DNA of 64,000 bases from UTCHB3 sp002050155 (GCA_030584105.1 CP129491.1:124001-188000), one strand, 5' to 3'; positions 34,342 to 43,366 are shown, numbered from the stretch's first letter. Made by a program: numbers and translations. The notes: generated by a model from the sequence alone, not told the origin.

Positions 34342-37300
34342 TTTGAATAACGGCTCCGGCAGTGAAATAATAATTTCCGTTCCCTGAGAATCATCTGAGG
34401 TGTTCCCGAGGTCTTCAATCACAATAGGTGAAGGCATTTCCATCTTTTGGCTGAGCAACTTCAGTCTTTCCTCTATAATTGCAATACCTTTAGAAATGTG
34501 ACCGTTCTTTTGCATTTGTTTCGATTTGGTATATCCGACCCCGTTATCAGAGATTTTGATATCGATAACCGAGTTACTACTTAAAGCAAATGAAACGGTA
34601 ATCTTACCTTTGTGATCTGATTCGATAATCCCGTGCCAGATAGAATTTTCCACGAATGGTTGGATAATCATATTCGGAATTAAAGTTGTATCAGGATTGA
34701 TATTTTCATCGACTGAAATTGAGAAAGTGAATCTGTCGGAGAATCTCATTTTTTCAATCTCAAGGTATAGCTTCAGCCTTTCGATCTCATCAGAAATGGA
34801 GATGAAACCGCTTGAAGAAGCATCTAAATTCTTCCGCATAAGAGTTGCCATCATAGCAATGTAGTTGTTTGCATCCTCTTTTCTGTCGGAATTTACCAAA
34901 AATTGTACGGAATTTAATGAGTTAAAAACGAAATGAGGGTTCATCATAGCCGAAAGAGCCCGGTGTTTCAGATCGTTTATTCTTTCAGCCAGTTCAAGTT
35001 CCTGTGCATTTTTCTTAGCAGAGTGGCTTAGTCGTATCTTGAGAACAGCAGCAATAAGAGTAAAAAGCGAGAGAAGAATTATAAATTTAAACCAAAGGCT
35101 TTCGGCAAAGGTAGGTGTAACATCTAAAATGATAATTGCAGATTCGCCCGGTTGCTCATTTTGGTCGTAAGGTTTAATGAAAAGAGTATCTTTGCCGGGC
35201 TGTAAATCGGTAAACTGAATCAAATTACCTGAAATCGAATACCAACTGCCCGAATAGCGATATTTATATTTTGTAGAATTAGGTGAAGAGAACTGCAAAG
35301 ACGAAATATAAACTTTCAGATTTCTACTATCAGGCTCTATTTTTAGTGTCAAATTTTTCGGCGGCGGAGTTCTTTCGTTTCCAACCCCGACGATTTTAGC
35401 GGCAGTTGCTACCGGTTTTGTTTTTTCGAAGAGTGATAGATTGAACACGGTTAATCCGTTGCCGGTGCTTAATATTAACCTGTTTTCCGGTTCGTCGTAA
35501 AACAGAGAATATATTTCATTTGATGGTAAGCCATTGTCGGTGGTGAAGCGTGAAAGAGAGCCGTTTTCCAAAGAGTAAAGGCCCGTCATTGTGCCGATCC
35601 ACACTCTCTTCTTTTTATCAAAAGCAATTGACTTAGCACCCGAAAGATCGAAAGACTTATATTTTTCCCAAGTTGTGAAGCTGGTGTTGAAATTCGCCGA
35701 AGGGTTTGTGGAATTATTTTTTGAGATTTCTTTTGAAACACCGGAAAATCTTGCAATGCCAAGCTCTGAAGCAATCCAAATATTGCCGTAGTGATCCTCG
35801 ATTAAAGAGTTTATTTTTGACATCAGAACCTTATTTTCCCGAAAGTATATTTTTTCCCGCGATTTGATTTTTCCGTTATTTGTAATCGGCATGATCAACA
35901 CAAGCCCTGCGGAAGTGCCTGCCCAGATTCTTTTTTTGCCGTCTTCCAACAAACAGTTAACTCGTTCAAGAATGAATTTATCGCTAAACAATGTAATTTC
36001 CTCAACAATTTTTTCATTACTGAAAGTATTGAAAGAAACCTGAATGGTATTGTAAAACATCCCGAGAAGAAAATTTCCGCTTTTACTTCTGAAAAAAGAA
36101 GGAAAATTTATCAGGTTGAAACGCTCTTTTTGATAATTCAGGCTTTTTGTGCGCTTAGAAGAAAAAACGCCTGCAACAAAAAACTCACCATCGTTTTCTG
36201 AAATATTGTAAATATATTCAGTCTGAGTGGGGTGTGAAGTGTTGAAAGCTCTGTTGAACTTTCCGTTATTTTCCACATAAACCCCGTCAATTGTACCGGC
36301 GACTAACCGGCGTTTGCTGCTGAGAATTGCTGAGGTTATAAAGTCACTTCCTAAACCGTCAAATTCGTTATAAATTGAAATATGCAGATTGTTGAAACAA
36401 AATACTCCCTTACCGTATGTTGCCACCCAAATGTTCCCTTCCCGGTCGCTGTAGATTGCGTTGGTTTGAGTTCTTTTTAACTGAAGTTTCGCCGGTAGGT
36501 CGAGCACCACTTCAGAGCCGCTGATGATGCAATAAAATCCACTGTTGATGGGCGAAAACCAGATGTTACCAAACCTGTCCTGCAGGACTTCGGTAATATC
36601 CACCGGGGGAACAGGGTAGTTAAGGGAGTAAGTTTTTACAACTTTGAAATTTTTCACCCGATAAATAACTCCTTTTCCGCAGATTAGAAGCTCATCATCG
36701 GGTGCAATCTGTAAACCCGTAAGTTGCGTTTCAGGCAACCCTTGTACTTGAATGGGGCTTAGCTTGTCGTTTTCAACCTCAAACAAACCCTTGTTAGTAG
36801 TAATAAGTATTTTATTTTTCCAAGGTTTAACTCTGTTAATCAAGAGCCCTTTTTCAATTTTGATATTTGTTCGTTTAAGTTCTCCGTTGCTCACTTTCAG
36901 GTAATTTATTCCGGCAAGTGATTTAAACGACCAAATGGTTTCGCCTTCTTCTTTATTTCCGGTGATAAAAATATAAGAAGAATAGAACTGATTGCCGGTT
37001 GTATCATGATAGAAATTGTTGATTTTTCCGTTGCGATAGTAATTGATTCCGTTTAGATAAGTAGAAAACAAAACATCCCCGTTGTAGCGCTGAGAAATTG
37101 CAACAGCCGCCGGGGCGTTCAACCCTTCCTTTGAAGAGTAGTTGATGAATCTTTCTCCATCGAACCTTACAGCGCCGCTGAGAGTTGCCAACCAAATAAA
37201 ACCTTCAGTATCTTGAATTATATCAAAAACTGTTGATGAGGGAAGCCCGTTTTCTGCGTTATAGTGCCTGAATGGCGGAGTTTGCGCGTGTAGGCTGAAG

Positions 37301-37350
37301 AATTCAAGAATTATCACAATAAAAACGAGCGGGCTTCTTACAGACTTCAT
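34315..37350 (-). CDS. Propeller-domain sensor histidine kinase, LytS-type
   Basis: 1011 residues. A signal peptide (about 1-22) precedes about fourteen two-component-propeller repeats (FRHYNAENGLPSSTVFDIIQ, DTEGFIWLAT, DREGNIWVATYGKGV), then a Y_Y_Y beta domain (about 655-745), one membrane helix near 755-775, and a His_kinase domain with the phospho-acceptor His in MMNPHFVFNSLNS. An HATPase domain follows (NMIIQPFVENSIWHG, SDNGVG). It senses an extracytoplasmic signal and phosphorylates the LytTR regulator encoded directly upstream, with which it shares an ATGA overlap. Ligand not predictable. Confidence 0.93.
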   Translation of the reverse strand: MKSVRSPLVFIVIILEFFSLHAQTPPFRHYNAENGLPSSTVFDIIQDTEGFIWLATLSGAVRFDGERFINYSSKEGLNAPAAVAISQRYNGDVLFSTYLNGINYYRNGKINNFYHDTTGNQFYSSYIFITGNKEEGETIWSFKSLAGINYLKVSNGELKRTNIKIEKGLLINRVKPWKNKILITTNKGLFEVENDKLSPIQVQGLPETQLTGLQIAPDDELLICGKGVIYRVKNFKVVKTYSLNYPVPPVDITEVLQDRFGNIWFSPINSGFYCIISGSEVVLDLPAKLQLKRTQTNAIYSDREGNIWVATYGKGVFCFNNLHISIYNEFDGLGSDFITSAILSSKRRLVAGTIDGVYVENNGKFNRAFNTSHPTQTEYIYNISENDGEFFVAGVFSSKRTKSLNYQKERFNLINFPSFFRSKSGNFLLGMFYNTIQVSFNTFSNEKIVEEITLFSDKFILERVNCLLEDGKKRIWAGTSAGLVLIMPITNNGKIKSREKIYFRENKVLMSKINSLIEDHYGNIWIASELGIARFSGVSKEISKNNSTNPSANFNTSFTTWEKYKSFDLSGAKSIAFDKKKRVWIGTMTGLYSLENGSLSRFTTDNGLPSNEIYSLFYDEPENRLILSTGNGLTVFNLSLFEKTKPVATAAKIVGVGNERTPPPKNLTLKIEPDSRNLKVYISSLQFSSPNSTKYKYRYSGSWYSISGNLIQFTDLQPGKDTLFIKPYDQNEQPGESAIIILDVTPTFAESLWFKFIILLSLFTLIAAVLKIRLSHSAKKNAQELELAERINDLKHRALSAMMNPHFVFNSLNSVQFLVNSDRKEDANNYIAMMATLMRKNLDASSSGFISISDEIERLKLYLEIEKMRFSDRFTFSISVDENINPDTTLIPNMIIQPFVENSIWHGIIESDHKGKITVSFALSSNSVIDIKISDNGVGYTKSKQMQKNGHISKGIAIIEERLKLLSQKMEMPSPIVIEDLGNTSDDSQGTEIIISLPEPLFKIIGETYPD

Positions 37351-38123
37351 ATCGGTTTTGCACGCAGTTTGATTTTTTGAAGGAACTCGGCAGTTTTTCT
37401 TCTGGAAACTTCTATTTTTGTGCCGTCTGTCATTGTAACGCTTCCCCCGTCGATTATTGAGTATTCTCTGACAAGGTCGAGATTAACCAGTGTTGACCGA
37501 TGGATTCTGCAAAACATTCCATCGGGGAGAGAATCTTCAAAATCAGCGAGAGTTCTTGAGACAACGGTCTTTTTGCCGTTTTGAGTAAAAATGACGCTGT
37601 AACTGCCTGCAGCTGCAATTCTGGTAATTTGATCTACGGTGATTACCGCAAACCCATGGGATTCCGGAATCATAATTTTATCCCTGTTCACCCCGTAAGC
37701 CTCCAACGATTTTTTTTCAAAAAGCTCTGTCAATTTTTTAACAGTAATCTTAAGTTCTTTTATGTTGATTGGCTTTAGAAGATAGTCGGATGCGCCTGCT
37801 TTTATTGCGTCGATACCATATTCCTGATATGCAGTTACAAAAACGAGGAAAAAATCGCGTTTTTTTAATGTATCCAAGAAATCGAAACCGGAGAGAACGG
37901 GCATGTTGATATCTAAGAAGAGGAGGTCAGGCTCAAGGTTTTCGAGGAGATCAGCGGCTTCAGCCGCAGAAGCCGCAAGCCCCACTATATTAATTTCGGG
38001 GCAGTATGTATCGATTATCATTCGCAGGTTTTCTCTGCCGTGAAGTTCGTCATCCACGATCATGGCATTCAGAAAGCGCTTTGGTTTGTTCGGAGACAAT
38101 TCTAATCCGATCGGTTTACTCAC
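37347..38123 (-). CDS. LytTR-family response regulator
   Basis: 258 residues. A receiver domain at about 18-135 (MIVDDELHGRENLR, phospho-acceptor Asp in LLFLDINMPVLSGFDFL, TAYQEYG, KAGASDYLLKPI) is followed by a LytTR DNA-binding domain at about 160-255 (SYSVIFTQNGKKTVVSRTL, FCRIHRSTLVNLDLVREY). It is first in the operon and its stop overlaps the kinase start. LytTR regulators bind imperfect direct repeats; none was matched here. Confidence 0.93.
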   Translation of the reverse strand: MSKPIGLELSPNKPKRFLNAMIVDDELHGRENLRMIIDTYCPEINIVGLAASAAEAADLLENLEPDLLFLDINMPVLSGFDFLDTLKKRDFFLVFVTAYQEYGIDAIKAGASDYLLKPINIKELKITVKKLTELFEKKSLEAYGVNRDKIMIPESHGFAVITVDQITRIAAAGSYSVIFTQNGKKTVVSRTLADFEDSLPDGMFCRIHRSTLVNLDLVREYSIIDGGSVTMTDGTKIEVSRRKTAEFLQKIKLRAKPI

Positions 38124-38524
38124 TGATTTCTGAAATCAGGAAGTGTTGGTTGTTTCCGGCAGCAGTACATTTTCCAATAATGCAGAAACGAGAGACGAAA
38201 AATAAAAAATCTTTTGACAGTATTTTAAATTTTCCTAACTTTGTTGATTATTTAAATCGAAAAAGAGTATCCGGCGGTTAAATTGTGAGAGATGAGTATC
38301 AGGTGGCATCTGAGTATTTTGAAAGATATGAGAAATCTGATAATGTTTTTAGTTCAACATAATCATTTTTCCCGGGGAATCGGTAACTTCGGGGGGAGTG
38401 TGGGTTACCCGGAAGATTAGAAGGTGCAAGCAACCCGCGAGCGGGGAGACGCCTAAGGTTTCGGAAGGAGTGTGGGTTACCCGGAAGATTAGAAAAGAAA
38501 TTGAAACAACAGGAGATACAAATA
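38124..38524. other. 400-bp gap upstream of the acyl-CoA mutase
   Basis: Lies between divergent genes and should hold both promoters. A G-rich 35-bp sequence is repeated at 38388 and 38460. A short CCCGC/GCGGG hairpin lies between the copies. No cobalamin riboswitch consensus was found. Confidence 0.5.
38388..38494. repeat. 35-bp direct repeat, 72-bp spacing, in the mutase leader
   Basis: GAGTGTGGGTTACCCGGAAG, followed by ATTAGAA, occurs at about 38396 and 38468, each preceded by TTCGG. GGGTTACCC inside it is a perfect palindrome. Its place just before the start region may matter for expression. Confidence 0.8.
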
Positions 38525-40180
38525 ATGAGTGATGCTAACTACACCAAAAAGCTGAACGAGTATAAAGAAAAAGTAGCAAAGGCTAAAGATAACGGTTTGA
38601 AATATACAACCGTAAGCGGTGAGCCGATCGAAGTGCTTTACGGACCTCACGACACGGAAAATATCGATTATATGCAAAATATCGGTTTTCCGGGTGAATT
38701 TCCCTATACCCGTGGTGTCCATCCAAACGGTTATCGCGGTAAAATCTGGACGATGCGCCAGTTTGCGGGTTTTGGATCGCCTGAAGACACGAACGAGCGG
38801 TTTCATTATTTGTTGAAAAATGGTCAGACCGGTCTTTCGGTTGCCTTCGATCTTCCGACACTTATGGGGTGGGATGCAGATGCTCCGCTCAGCCGGGGTG
38901 AAGTGGGTATTTGTGGTGTATCGGTATCTTCACTTCAGGATATGGAGACACTTTTTAAGGGGATTCCATTGGATAAAGTATCCACTTCGATGACAATAAA
39001 CTCGCCTGCGGCTATGATATTTGCATTCTATTTAGCGGTGGCACAGGAACAAGGGGTTGATTTCCGGCAACTTAGGGGTACACTTCAAAACGATATATTG
39101 AAAGAATATATAGCGCAGAAGGAATATATCTATCCGCCGCATCCTTCGATGAGAATAATCGTTGATATGATTGAGTACTGCACAAATGAAGTGCCGCAAT
39201 GGAACCCAGTTTCCGTGAGTGGTTATCATATCAGAGAAGCCGGCTCGACAGCAGTGCAGGAACTGGCATATACTTTAGCCGATGGGTTTGCCTACATTGA
39301 AGCGTGCATGGAACGGGGGTTGGATATTGATGAATTCGCACCAAGAATTTCATTTTTCTTCAATTCACACCTTGATTTTTTTGAGGAGATTGCAAAGTTC
39401 CGTGCAGCCCGCAGAATTTACGCCAAACGCATGAAAGAACGCTATGGTGCAAAAAATCCGCGCAGCTGGTGGTTACGCTTCCACTCACAGACAGCCGGTT
39501 GCACATTAACCGCACAGCAACCTGAAAATAACATTGTGCGCACGGCATTTCAGGCACTTGCGGCAGTGCTTGGCGGAACCCAATCGCTTCATACTAACTC
39601 GATGGATGAAACGCTTGCTCTTCCGAGTGAAAAAGCCGTTAAGATTGCGTTGCGCACCCAACAGTTAATTGCGTATGAAACAGGGGTGATAAATTCGGTT
39701 GATCCGCTTGCAGGCAGTTACATGGTTGAGTCGTTGACCGATAAGATGGAAGCTGAAGCGAACCGGATATTTGACGAGATAGATTCACTTGGCGGGGTTA
39801 TACCTGCAATAGACACGGGGTATTTCCAGAAGCAGATAGCCGATGCCGCATACGCCTATCAACAGGAGGTTGATAAGAAAGAGAAAATTATTGTAGGAGT
39901 GAATGAGTTTGTAGAAACTGAAGAGAAAATAGATATTCCCATACTTACGATTTCACCGGAGGTTGAACAACTTCAAAACCGAAGGCTGGCGGAACTCCGT
40001 GCCAACAGAAGTGGTGCCGAAGTTGAAAAATCGCTTCAGGAAATAAACGAAGCAGCCTTGAACGGAAACAATCTGATGCCCGTTTTTGTTAAAGCTGCAA
40101 GAAACTATGTTACCCTTGGCGAAATGATTGATGTTCTGAAAGAGCCTTTCGGTATTTACACTGAAGAAGTTGTTTTTTAG
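38525..40180 (+). CDS. Acyl-CoA mutase large subunit (methylmalonyl-/isobutyryl-CoA mutase type), no B12 domain
   Basis: About 551 residues from ATG 38525, chosen because AGGAG lies 9 bases before it; an in-frame TTG at 38501 precedes that site. The TIM-barrel substrate domain is complete: FPYTRGVHPNGYRGKIWTMR, GLSVAFDLPTLMGWD, GTLQNDILKEYIAQKEYIYP, SVSGYHIREAGSTAVQELAY, FHSQTAGCTLTAQQP and GGTQSLHTNSMDE. The cobalamin-binding domain is absent and must come from a separate small subunit not found nearby. Tyr is kept where methylmalonyl-CoA mutase has Tyr89, but Gln stands where it has Arg207, as in isobutyryl-CoA mutase. The substrate is therefore open. Confidence 0.9.
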   Translation: MSDANYTKKLNEYKEKVAKAKDNGLKYTTVSGEPIEVLYGPHDTENIDYMQNIGFPGEFPYTRGVHPNGYRGKIWTMRQFAGFGSPEDTNERFHYLLKNGQTGLSVAFDLPTLMGWDADAPLSRGEVGICGVSVSSLQDMETLFKGIPLDKVSTSMTINSPAAMIFAFYLAVAQEQGVDFRQLRGTLQNDILKEYIAQKEYIYPPHPSMRIIVDMIEYCTNEVPQWNPVSVSGYHIREAGSTAVQELAYTLADGFAYIEACMERGLDIDEFAPRISFFFNSHLDFFEEIAKFRAARRIYAKRMKERYGAKNPRSWWLRFHSQTAGCTLTAQQPENNIVRTAFQALAAVLGGTQSLHTNSMDETLALPSEKAVKIALRTQQLIAYETGVINSVDPLAGSYMVESLTDKMEAEANRIFDEIDSLGGVIPAIDTGYFQKQIADAAYAYQQEVDKKEKIIVGVNEFVETEEKIDIPILTISPEVEQLQNRRLAELRANRSGAEVEKSLQEINEAALNGNNLMPVFVKAARNYVTLGEMIDVLKEPFGIYTEEVVF

Positions 40181-40200
40181 CGATGAGATGTTTGTGACTA

Positions 40201-40242
40201 TTAATTTCACAGCTTTAATTTGAGAGCATTAATTTGAGAATC
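40201..40242. repeat. 14-bp tandem repeat, three units, covering the UbiA start
   Basis: TTAATTTCACAGCT, TTAATTTGAGAGCA and TTAATTTGAGAATC at exact 14-base spacing. The TTG start codon of the next gene lies in the third unit, so the second unit contains a decoy TTGAGA. Confidence 0.75.
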
Positions 40243-41121
40243 TCGCCATATATAAGGCTGCTTCGGATACCTCACTGGATAAAGAACATTTTTATTTTTG
40301 TCCCGTTGGTTTACTCACGAAACCTTTTTCACTGGGAGTACACATCCGTATCTTTGTTGGCGTTTGCCGGGTTCTGCTTTGCTTCAAGCTTAGTCTATAT
40401 ACTCAACGACATAGTTGATAAGGAGAGGGACCGGCTACACCCTAAAAAAAGGTTGCGCCCGATAGCCTCCGGTGAAGTAACAACAGGCAAAGCCAATATA
40501 TTAATGGCGGTATTCGCTCTCTTAACAATAGCAGTTTCGCTCTTTTTGGCGCCGTTATATCAGTTGATAATTACGGGTTACATCCTGCTGAATATGGCTT
40601 ATTCGTTTTGGTTGAAAGATATTGTTTTGTTGGATATCTTCTCCATTGCCGGTGGGTTTATCCTCCGGGTTTGGGGAGGAACGGTAGCAATAGCCGTTGA
40701 GGCTTCAAGTTGGCTGATGTTGATTACGCTCTTCATTTCTCTGTTTCTGGCGGTTATGAAGAGGATGTCTGAGTCGGAACTTTTAGATTCTGAAGAACAG
40801 GAACAGCAGTTGGTTCGTAAAGTACTGGAAAATTATTCAAAAAGGTTTATCGACCAGATATCCGCGGTTTCTGCCGGAAGTGTTATTGTTTTCTATGCGA
40901 TGTACACGGTAGCCCCCCGTACGATAAAAATTTTCGACACGGAAGACCTCATTTACACCACGCTTTTTGTCGTGTTTGGAATTTTCCGGTATATGTACCT
41001 TGTTCACCGTTATAAGAAAGGCGAAAGCACGATAGAAATTCTTTTAAAAGACGCTCCGACGATAGTTAATGCAATTTTTTACATTTCAACAACAATTCTG
41101 ATTGTTTATAAGGTTATTTGA
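40234..41121 (+). CDS. UbiA prenyltransferase, decaprenyl-phosphate phosphoribosyltransferase-like
   Basis: 295 residues with seven to nine membrane helices. The first Asp-rich motif and its tail read NDIVDKERDRLHPKKRLRP followed by IASGEV, the form typical of DPPR synthases, which move phosphoribose onto a polyprenyl phosphate for arabinofuranose donors. Quinone-type UbiA enzymes usually differ after the DxxxD motif. The second motif (DIVLLDIFSIAGGFILRVWGG) is also present. The start is TTG within a 14-bp repeat array. A polysaccharide role is inferred. Confidence 0.85.
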   Translation: MRISPYIRLLRIPHWIKNIFIFVPLVYSRNLFHWEYTSVSLLAFAGFCFASSLVYILNDIVDKERDRLHPKKRLRPIASGEVTTGKANILMAVFALLTIAVSLFLAPLYQLIITGYILLNMAYSFWLKDIVLLDIFSIAGGFILRVWGGTVAIAVEASSWLMLITLFISLFLAVMKRMSESELLDSEEQEQQLVRKVLENYSKRFIDQISAVSAGSVIVFYAMYTVAPRTIKIFDTEDLIYTTLFVVFGIFRYMYLVHRYKKGESTIEILLKDAPTIVNAIFYISTTILIVYKVI

Positions 41122-41280
41122 TGGTAAAAGGTTTTCCGGTGTTAGGCGTTTATCCGGTGTTGGGAGTATTTGCGTGTTAGGAGTTAATCAGCCGTTGAGA
41201 GTTTTTCAGGCATTGGGAGTTTTTCCAAAGTCAGATGTTTATCCGATGTTGGGAGTTTATTTACCGTCAGGAGTTTCCGG
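41122..41280. repeat. Degenerate ~18-bp tandem repeat before a lipoprotein gene
   Basis: Units of 16-20 bases around GTGTTGGGAGTTTATCCG recur about nine times directly after the UbiA stop and run up to the next ATG. The open frame through it (41102-41287) is a by-product of the periodicity. Confidence 0.65.
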
Positions 41281-42138
41281 ATGTTAAAAAGAAGTGTTGT
41301 TAGTAACATTAGAAACCGGTTCGCCACAGTCAGCGGTCTGAAATCCATAAGTGTCAGCGGTCTGAAATCTAAAAATATCTGTTGGCTGAAATCTATAAGC
41401 GTCAGCGTGTTGAAATCTATAAATGTCAGCGGTCTGAAATCTAAAAATATTTGTTGGCTGAAATCTATAAGCCTGGTTGTGCTGATTGCGTCACTTATTG
41501 TATTACCATTCACCGGGTGCGGAGCGTGCAAAAATGGTGCGGAAGGGGGCGCTTCAAAAGAAAACGGTGCAAACCAAAGCGGTGTTAACGGAGGAGCAGG
41601 AAATATAAACGGAGGTAACGAAACGGACGGCAATATTAACAACGGTAATGATTCCGGAAGCGGAGGTAATACCGTTCCACAGGTTGGTTATTTGATGGTT
41701 AATGAAGTTCAGATTTGGATTGACCTGATGCCGGGCGGACCCTCAGGTTTCCTTTTTGCCGGCAGCGCAACTTTTGCACCTTCAGAGAAACCTGAACTAA
41801 AAGATATTATACCTCTTCAGGCTATAATCACTTCGGGTTCAATTGTGCGAAAATTTCCCTTTAAAATTTTGAATGAAGAGGATTTGGGACAAGGAAATGG
41901 GGGACAAAATCCGGGAGGTACGGGTCAAAGCCAAGGAGGTGGGGGACAAAATCCGGGAGATACGGGTCAAAAACCGGCGAGGGGGAATCTCATAGCCTTC
42001 AGTTTTGCTTCTGCAGAAAGAAACAATACGGAGGGATTAATCGATATTCAAAAAGCGAGCATCGAATTGATGGTGAAGTACAAAGGTGAAATTTACAAAG
42101 GAAGCTCGCAAATCGTAGAAGTGAAAAGAACACACTAA
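41281..42138 (+). CDS. Lipoprotein with repeat-expanded signal peptide, unknown function
   Basis: 285 residues. The lipobox FTGC is at about residues 78-81, after hydrophobic SLVVLIASLIVLP. The n-region before it is about 60 residues long because of six 8-residue units (LKSISVSG, LKSKNICW, LKSISVSV, LKSINVSG, LKSKNICW, LKSISLVV). No internal ATG shortens it. After the Cys comes an Asn/Gly linker (about 82-140), a beta-type domain (VGYLMVNEVQIWIDLMPGG) and a Gly/Gln-rich insert with a 42-bp repeat (GGQNPGGTG, GGQNPGDTG). The family is not recognised. Its stop is 4 bp from the next gene. Confidence 0.7.
   Translation: MLKRSVVSNIRNRFATVSGLKSISVSGLKSKNICWLKSISVSVLKSINVSGLKSKNICWLKSISLVVLIASLIVLPFTGCGACKNGAEGGASKENGANQSGVNGGAGNINGGNETDGNINNGNDSGSGGNTVPQVGYLMVNEVQIWIDLMPGGPSGFLFAGSATFAPSEKPELKDIIPLQAIITSGSIVRKFPFKILNEEDLGQGNGGQNPGGTGQSQGGGGQNPGDTGQKPARGNLIAFSFASAERNNTEGLIDIQKASIELMVKYKGEIYKGSSQIVEVKRTH
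41338..41481 (+). repeat. 24-bp tandem repeat, six units, in a signal-peptide coding region
   Basis: CTGAAATC-type unit starts occur at 41338, 41362, 41386, 41410, 41434 and 41458, exactly 24 bases apart. Units alternate in a three-unit order (72-bp higher-order period), implying an initial triplet that was then duplicated. Confidence 0.9.
41899..41970 (+). repeat. 42-bp direct repeat inside the lipoprotein gene
   Basis: GGGGGACAAAATCCGGGAG occurs at 41899 and 41941 with following TACGGGTCAAA conserved; 42 bp equals 14 codons and keeps the frame. Confidence 0.8.
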
Positions 42139-42142
42139 TACT

Positions 42143-43366
42143 ATGGAACATGAACTGATTATAATCGTAATTGCTGTCCTGTTCAGCGCTTTTTTTTCGA
42201 TGACGGAAATTTCCTATATCGTTTCCAACAGGTTGAAGATTGAGCTGAAAGCCGGTAAGAAAAGTGCCGGAGGGATTTCTGCGCAATATTTTATTAATAA
42301 CCCGGAAAGTTTCTTCCCGACAATTCTAATCGGAAACAACATTGCAAACATCACCTTTGCTTCAATCTCGACATTGATTTTGCAACGGCACTTTGACCTG
42401 AATGAGTTGGAAATTTTGCTGATTTCAACGACAACCCTCCTGTTTTTAGGCGAATTAACACCGAAATATATCGGGCGGGAACTTGGCGACGGCTTCTTTA
42501 CTCTGGTTTCAGTGCCACTGCGGGGGATATATTTTCTGCTTTACCCGCTTGTTAAACTGGCGGCATTTCTTACCGGGTTGATCAGCAGCGGCAAAAAGGG
42601 GACGCCCTCACTCGGGGAGTTGGTTCGGCGAGAAGACCTCAGATACCTGATTGAAGAGAGCGAAAACGCCGGAAGAGTGAACAAGAAAGAGGGTACAGCT
42701 ATTCGAAAACTTATCGATATGCAGGATCAGCGCGTGAACGAGGCGATGAGACCAAGAACGGAAATTGTAGGCGTGGAAATGAGCACCGCAATTGACGATG
42801 TTATTGATGTGTTTATTGAATCGGGATATTCAAAACTGCCCGTTTATGAAGAAAATCTTGACAATATTAAGGGGTTTGTTCTGGCCTACGACCTTTTTAA
42901 CAGACCAAATGAACTGCGCGAGATTGTTCGGGAAATCCTGAATGTGCCGGAGACTAAAAGAAGTGTGGATATGCTGAATGACTTCCTGCGGGAGAGAACT
43001 TCGATTGCCATTGTAATCGACGAGTTTGGAGGAACTGCCGGCTTGGTTACAGCGGAGGACCTGATTGAAGAGGTGTTCGGTGAAATTAAAGATGAATATG
43101 ATGTGGAAGAGAACATCTGCAGAAAAACCGGGGATAACGAGTTTCTGATAGGTGGAAATGTTGAGATTGACAACCTGAATGAACAGTTTAACCTCGGGAT
43201 ACCGGAGGGAGACTATAACACCGTTGGCGGCTACCTTATGGCTGTTACGGGTAAAATTCCGGTTCAGGGTGAAATCATAACAACACAAAACTTTAGATTT
43301 CATATAATCAGGGCTTCAAGCCGCCGTGTTGAAATGGTGCGCCTTTCGATATTTGATGTGGTTTAG
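42143..43366 (+). CDS. HlyC/CorC (CNNM)-family membrane protein
   Basis: 407 residues. The DUF21/CNNM membrane domain (about 1-190; EISYIVSNRLKIELKAG, NPESFFPTILIGNNIANITF, LGELTPKYIGRE) is followed by a CBS pair (MRPRTEIVGVEMSTAIDDV; RTSIAIVIDEFGGTAGLVTA) and a C-terminal CorC_HlyC domain (FLIGGNVEIDNLNEQF, YNTVGGYLMAVTGKIP). The family is linked to magnesium or cobalt efflux and ion homeostasis. It is coupled to the upstream lipoprotein by a 4-bp gap. Confidence 0.92.
   Translation: MEHELIIIVIAVLFSAFFSMTEISYIVSNRLKIELKAGKKSAGGISAQYFINNPESFFPTILIGNNIANITFASISTLILQRHFDLNELEILLISTTTLLFLGELTPKYIGRELGDGFFTLVSVPLRGIYFLLYPLVKLAAFLTGLISSGKKGTPSLGELVRREDLRYLIEESENAGRVNKKEGTAIRKLIDMQDQRVNEAMRPRTEIVGVEMSTAIDDVIDVFIESGYSKLPVYEENLDNIKGFVLAYDLFNRPNELREIVREILNVPETKRSVDMLNDFLRERTSIAIVIDEFGGTAGLVTAEDLIEEVFGEIKDEYDVEENICRKTGDNEFLIGGNVEIDNLNEQFNLGIPEGDYNTVGGYLMAVTGKIPVQGEIITTQNFRFHIIRASSRRVEMVRLSIFDVV

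Noticed and set aside
38281..38524. Cobalamin riboswitch upstream of the B12-dependent mutase
   Set aside because: No B12-box-like consensus or multi-helix core was recognised; only a duplicated palindromic sequence and a short hairpin are present.
41102..41287. 61-residue open frame after the UbiA gene
   Set aside because: Its periodic LGV-type sequence is a by-product of an ~18-bp DNA repeat; it overlaps two better genes and has no ribosome-binding site.
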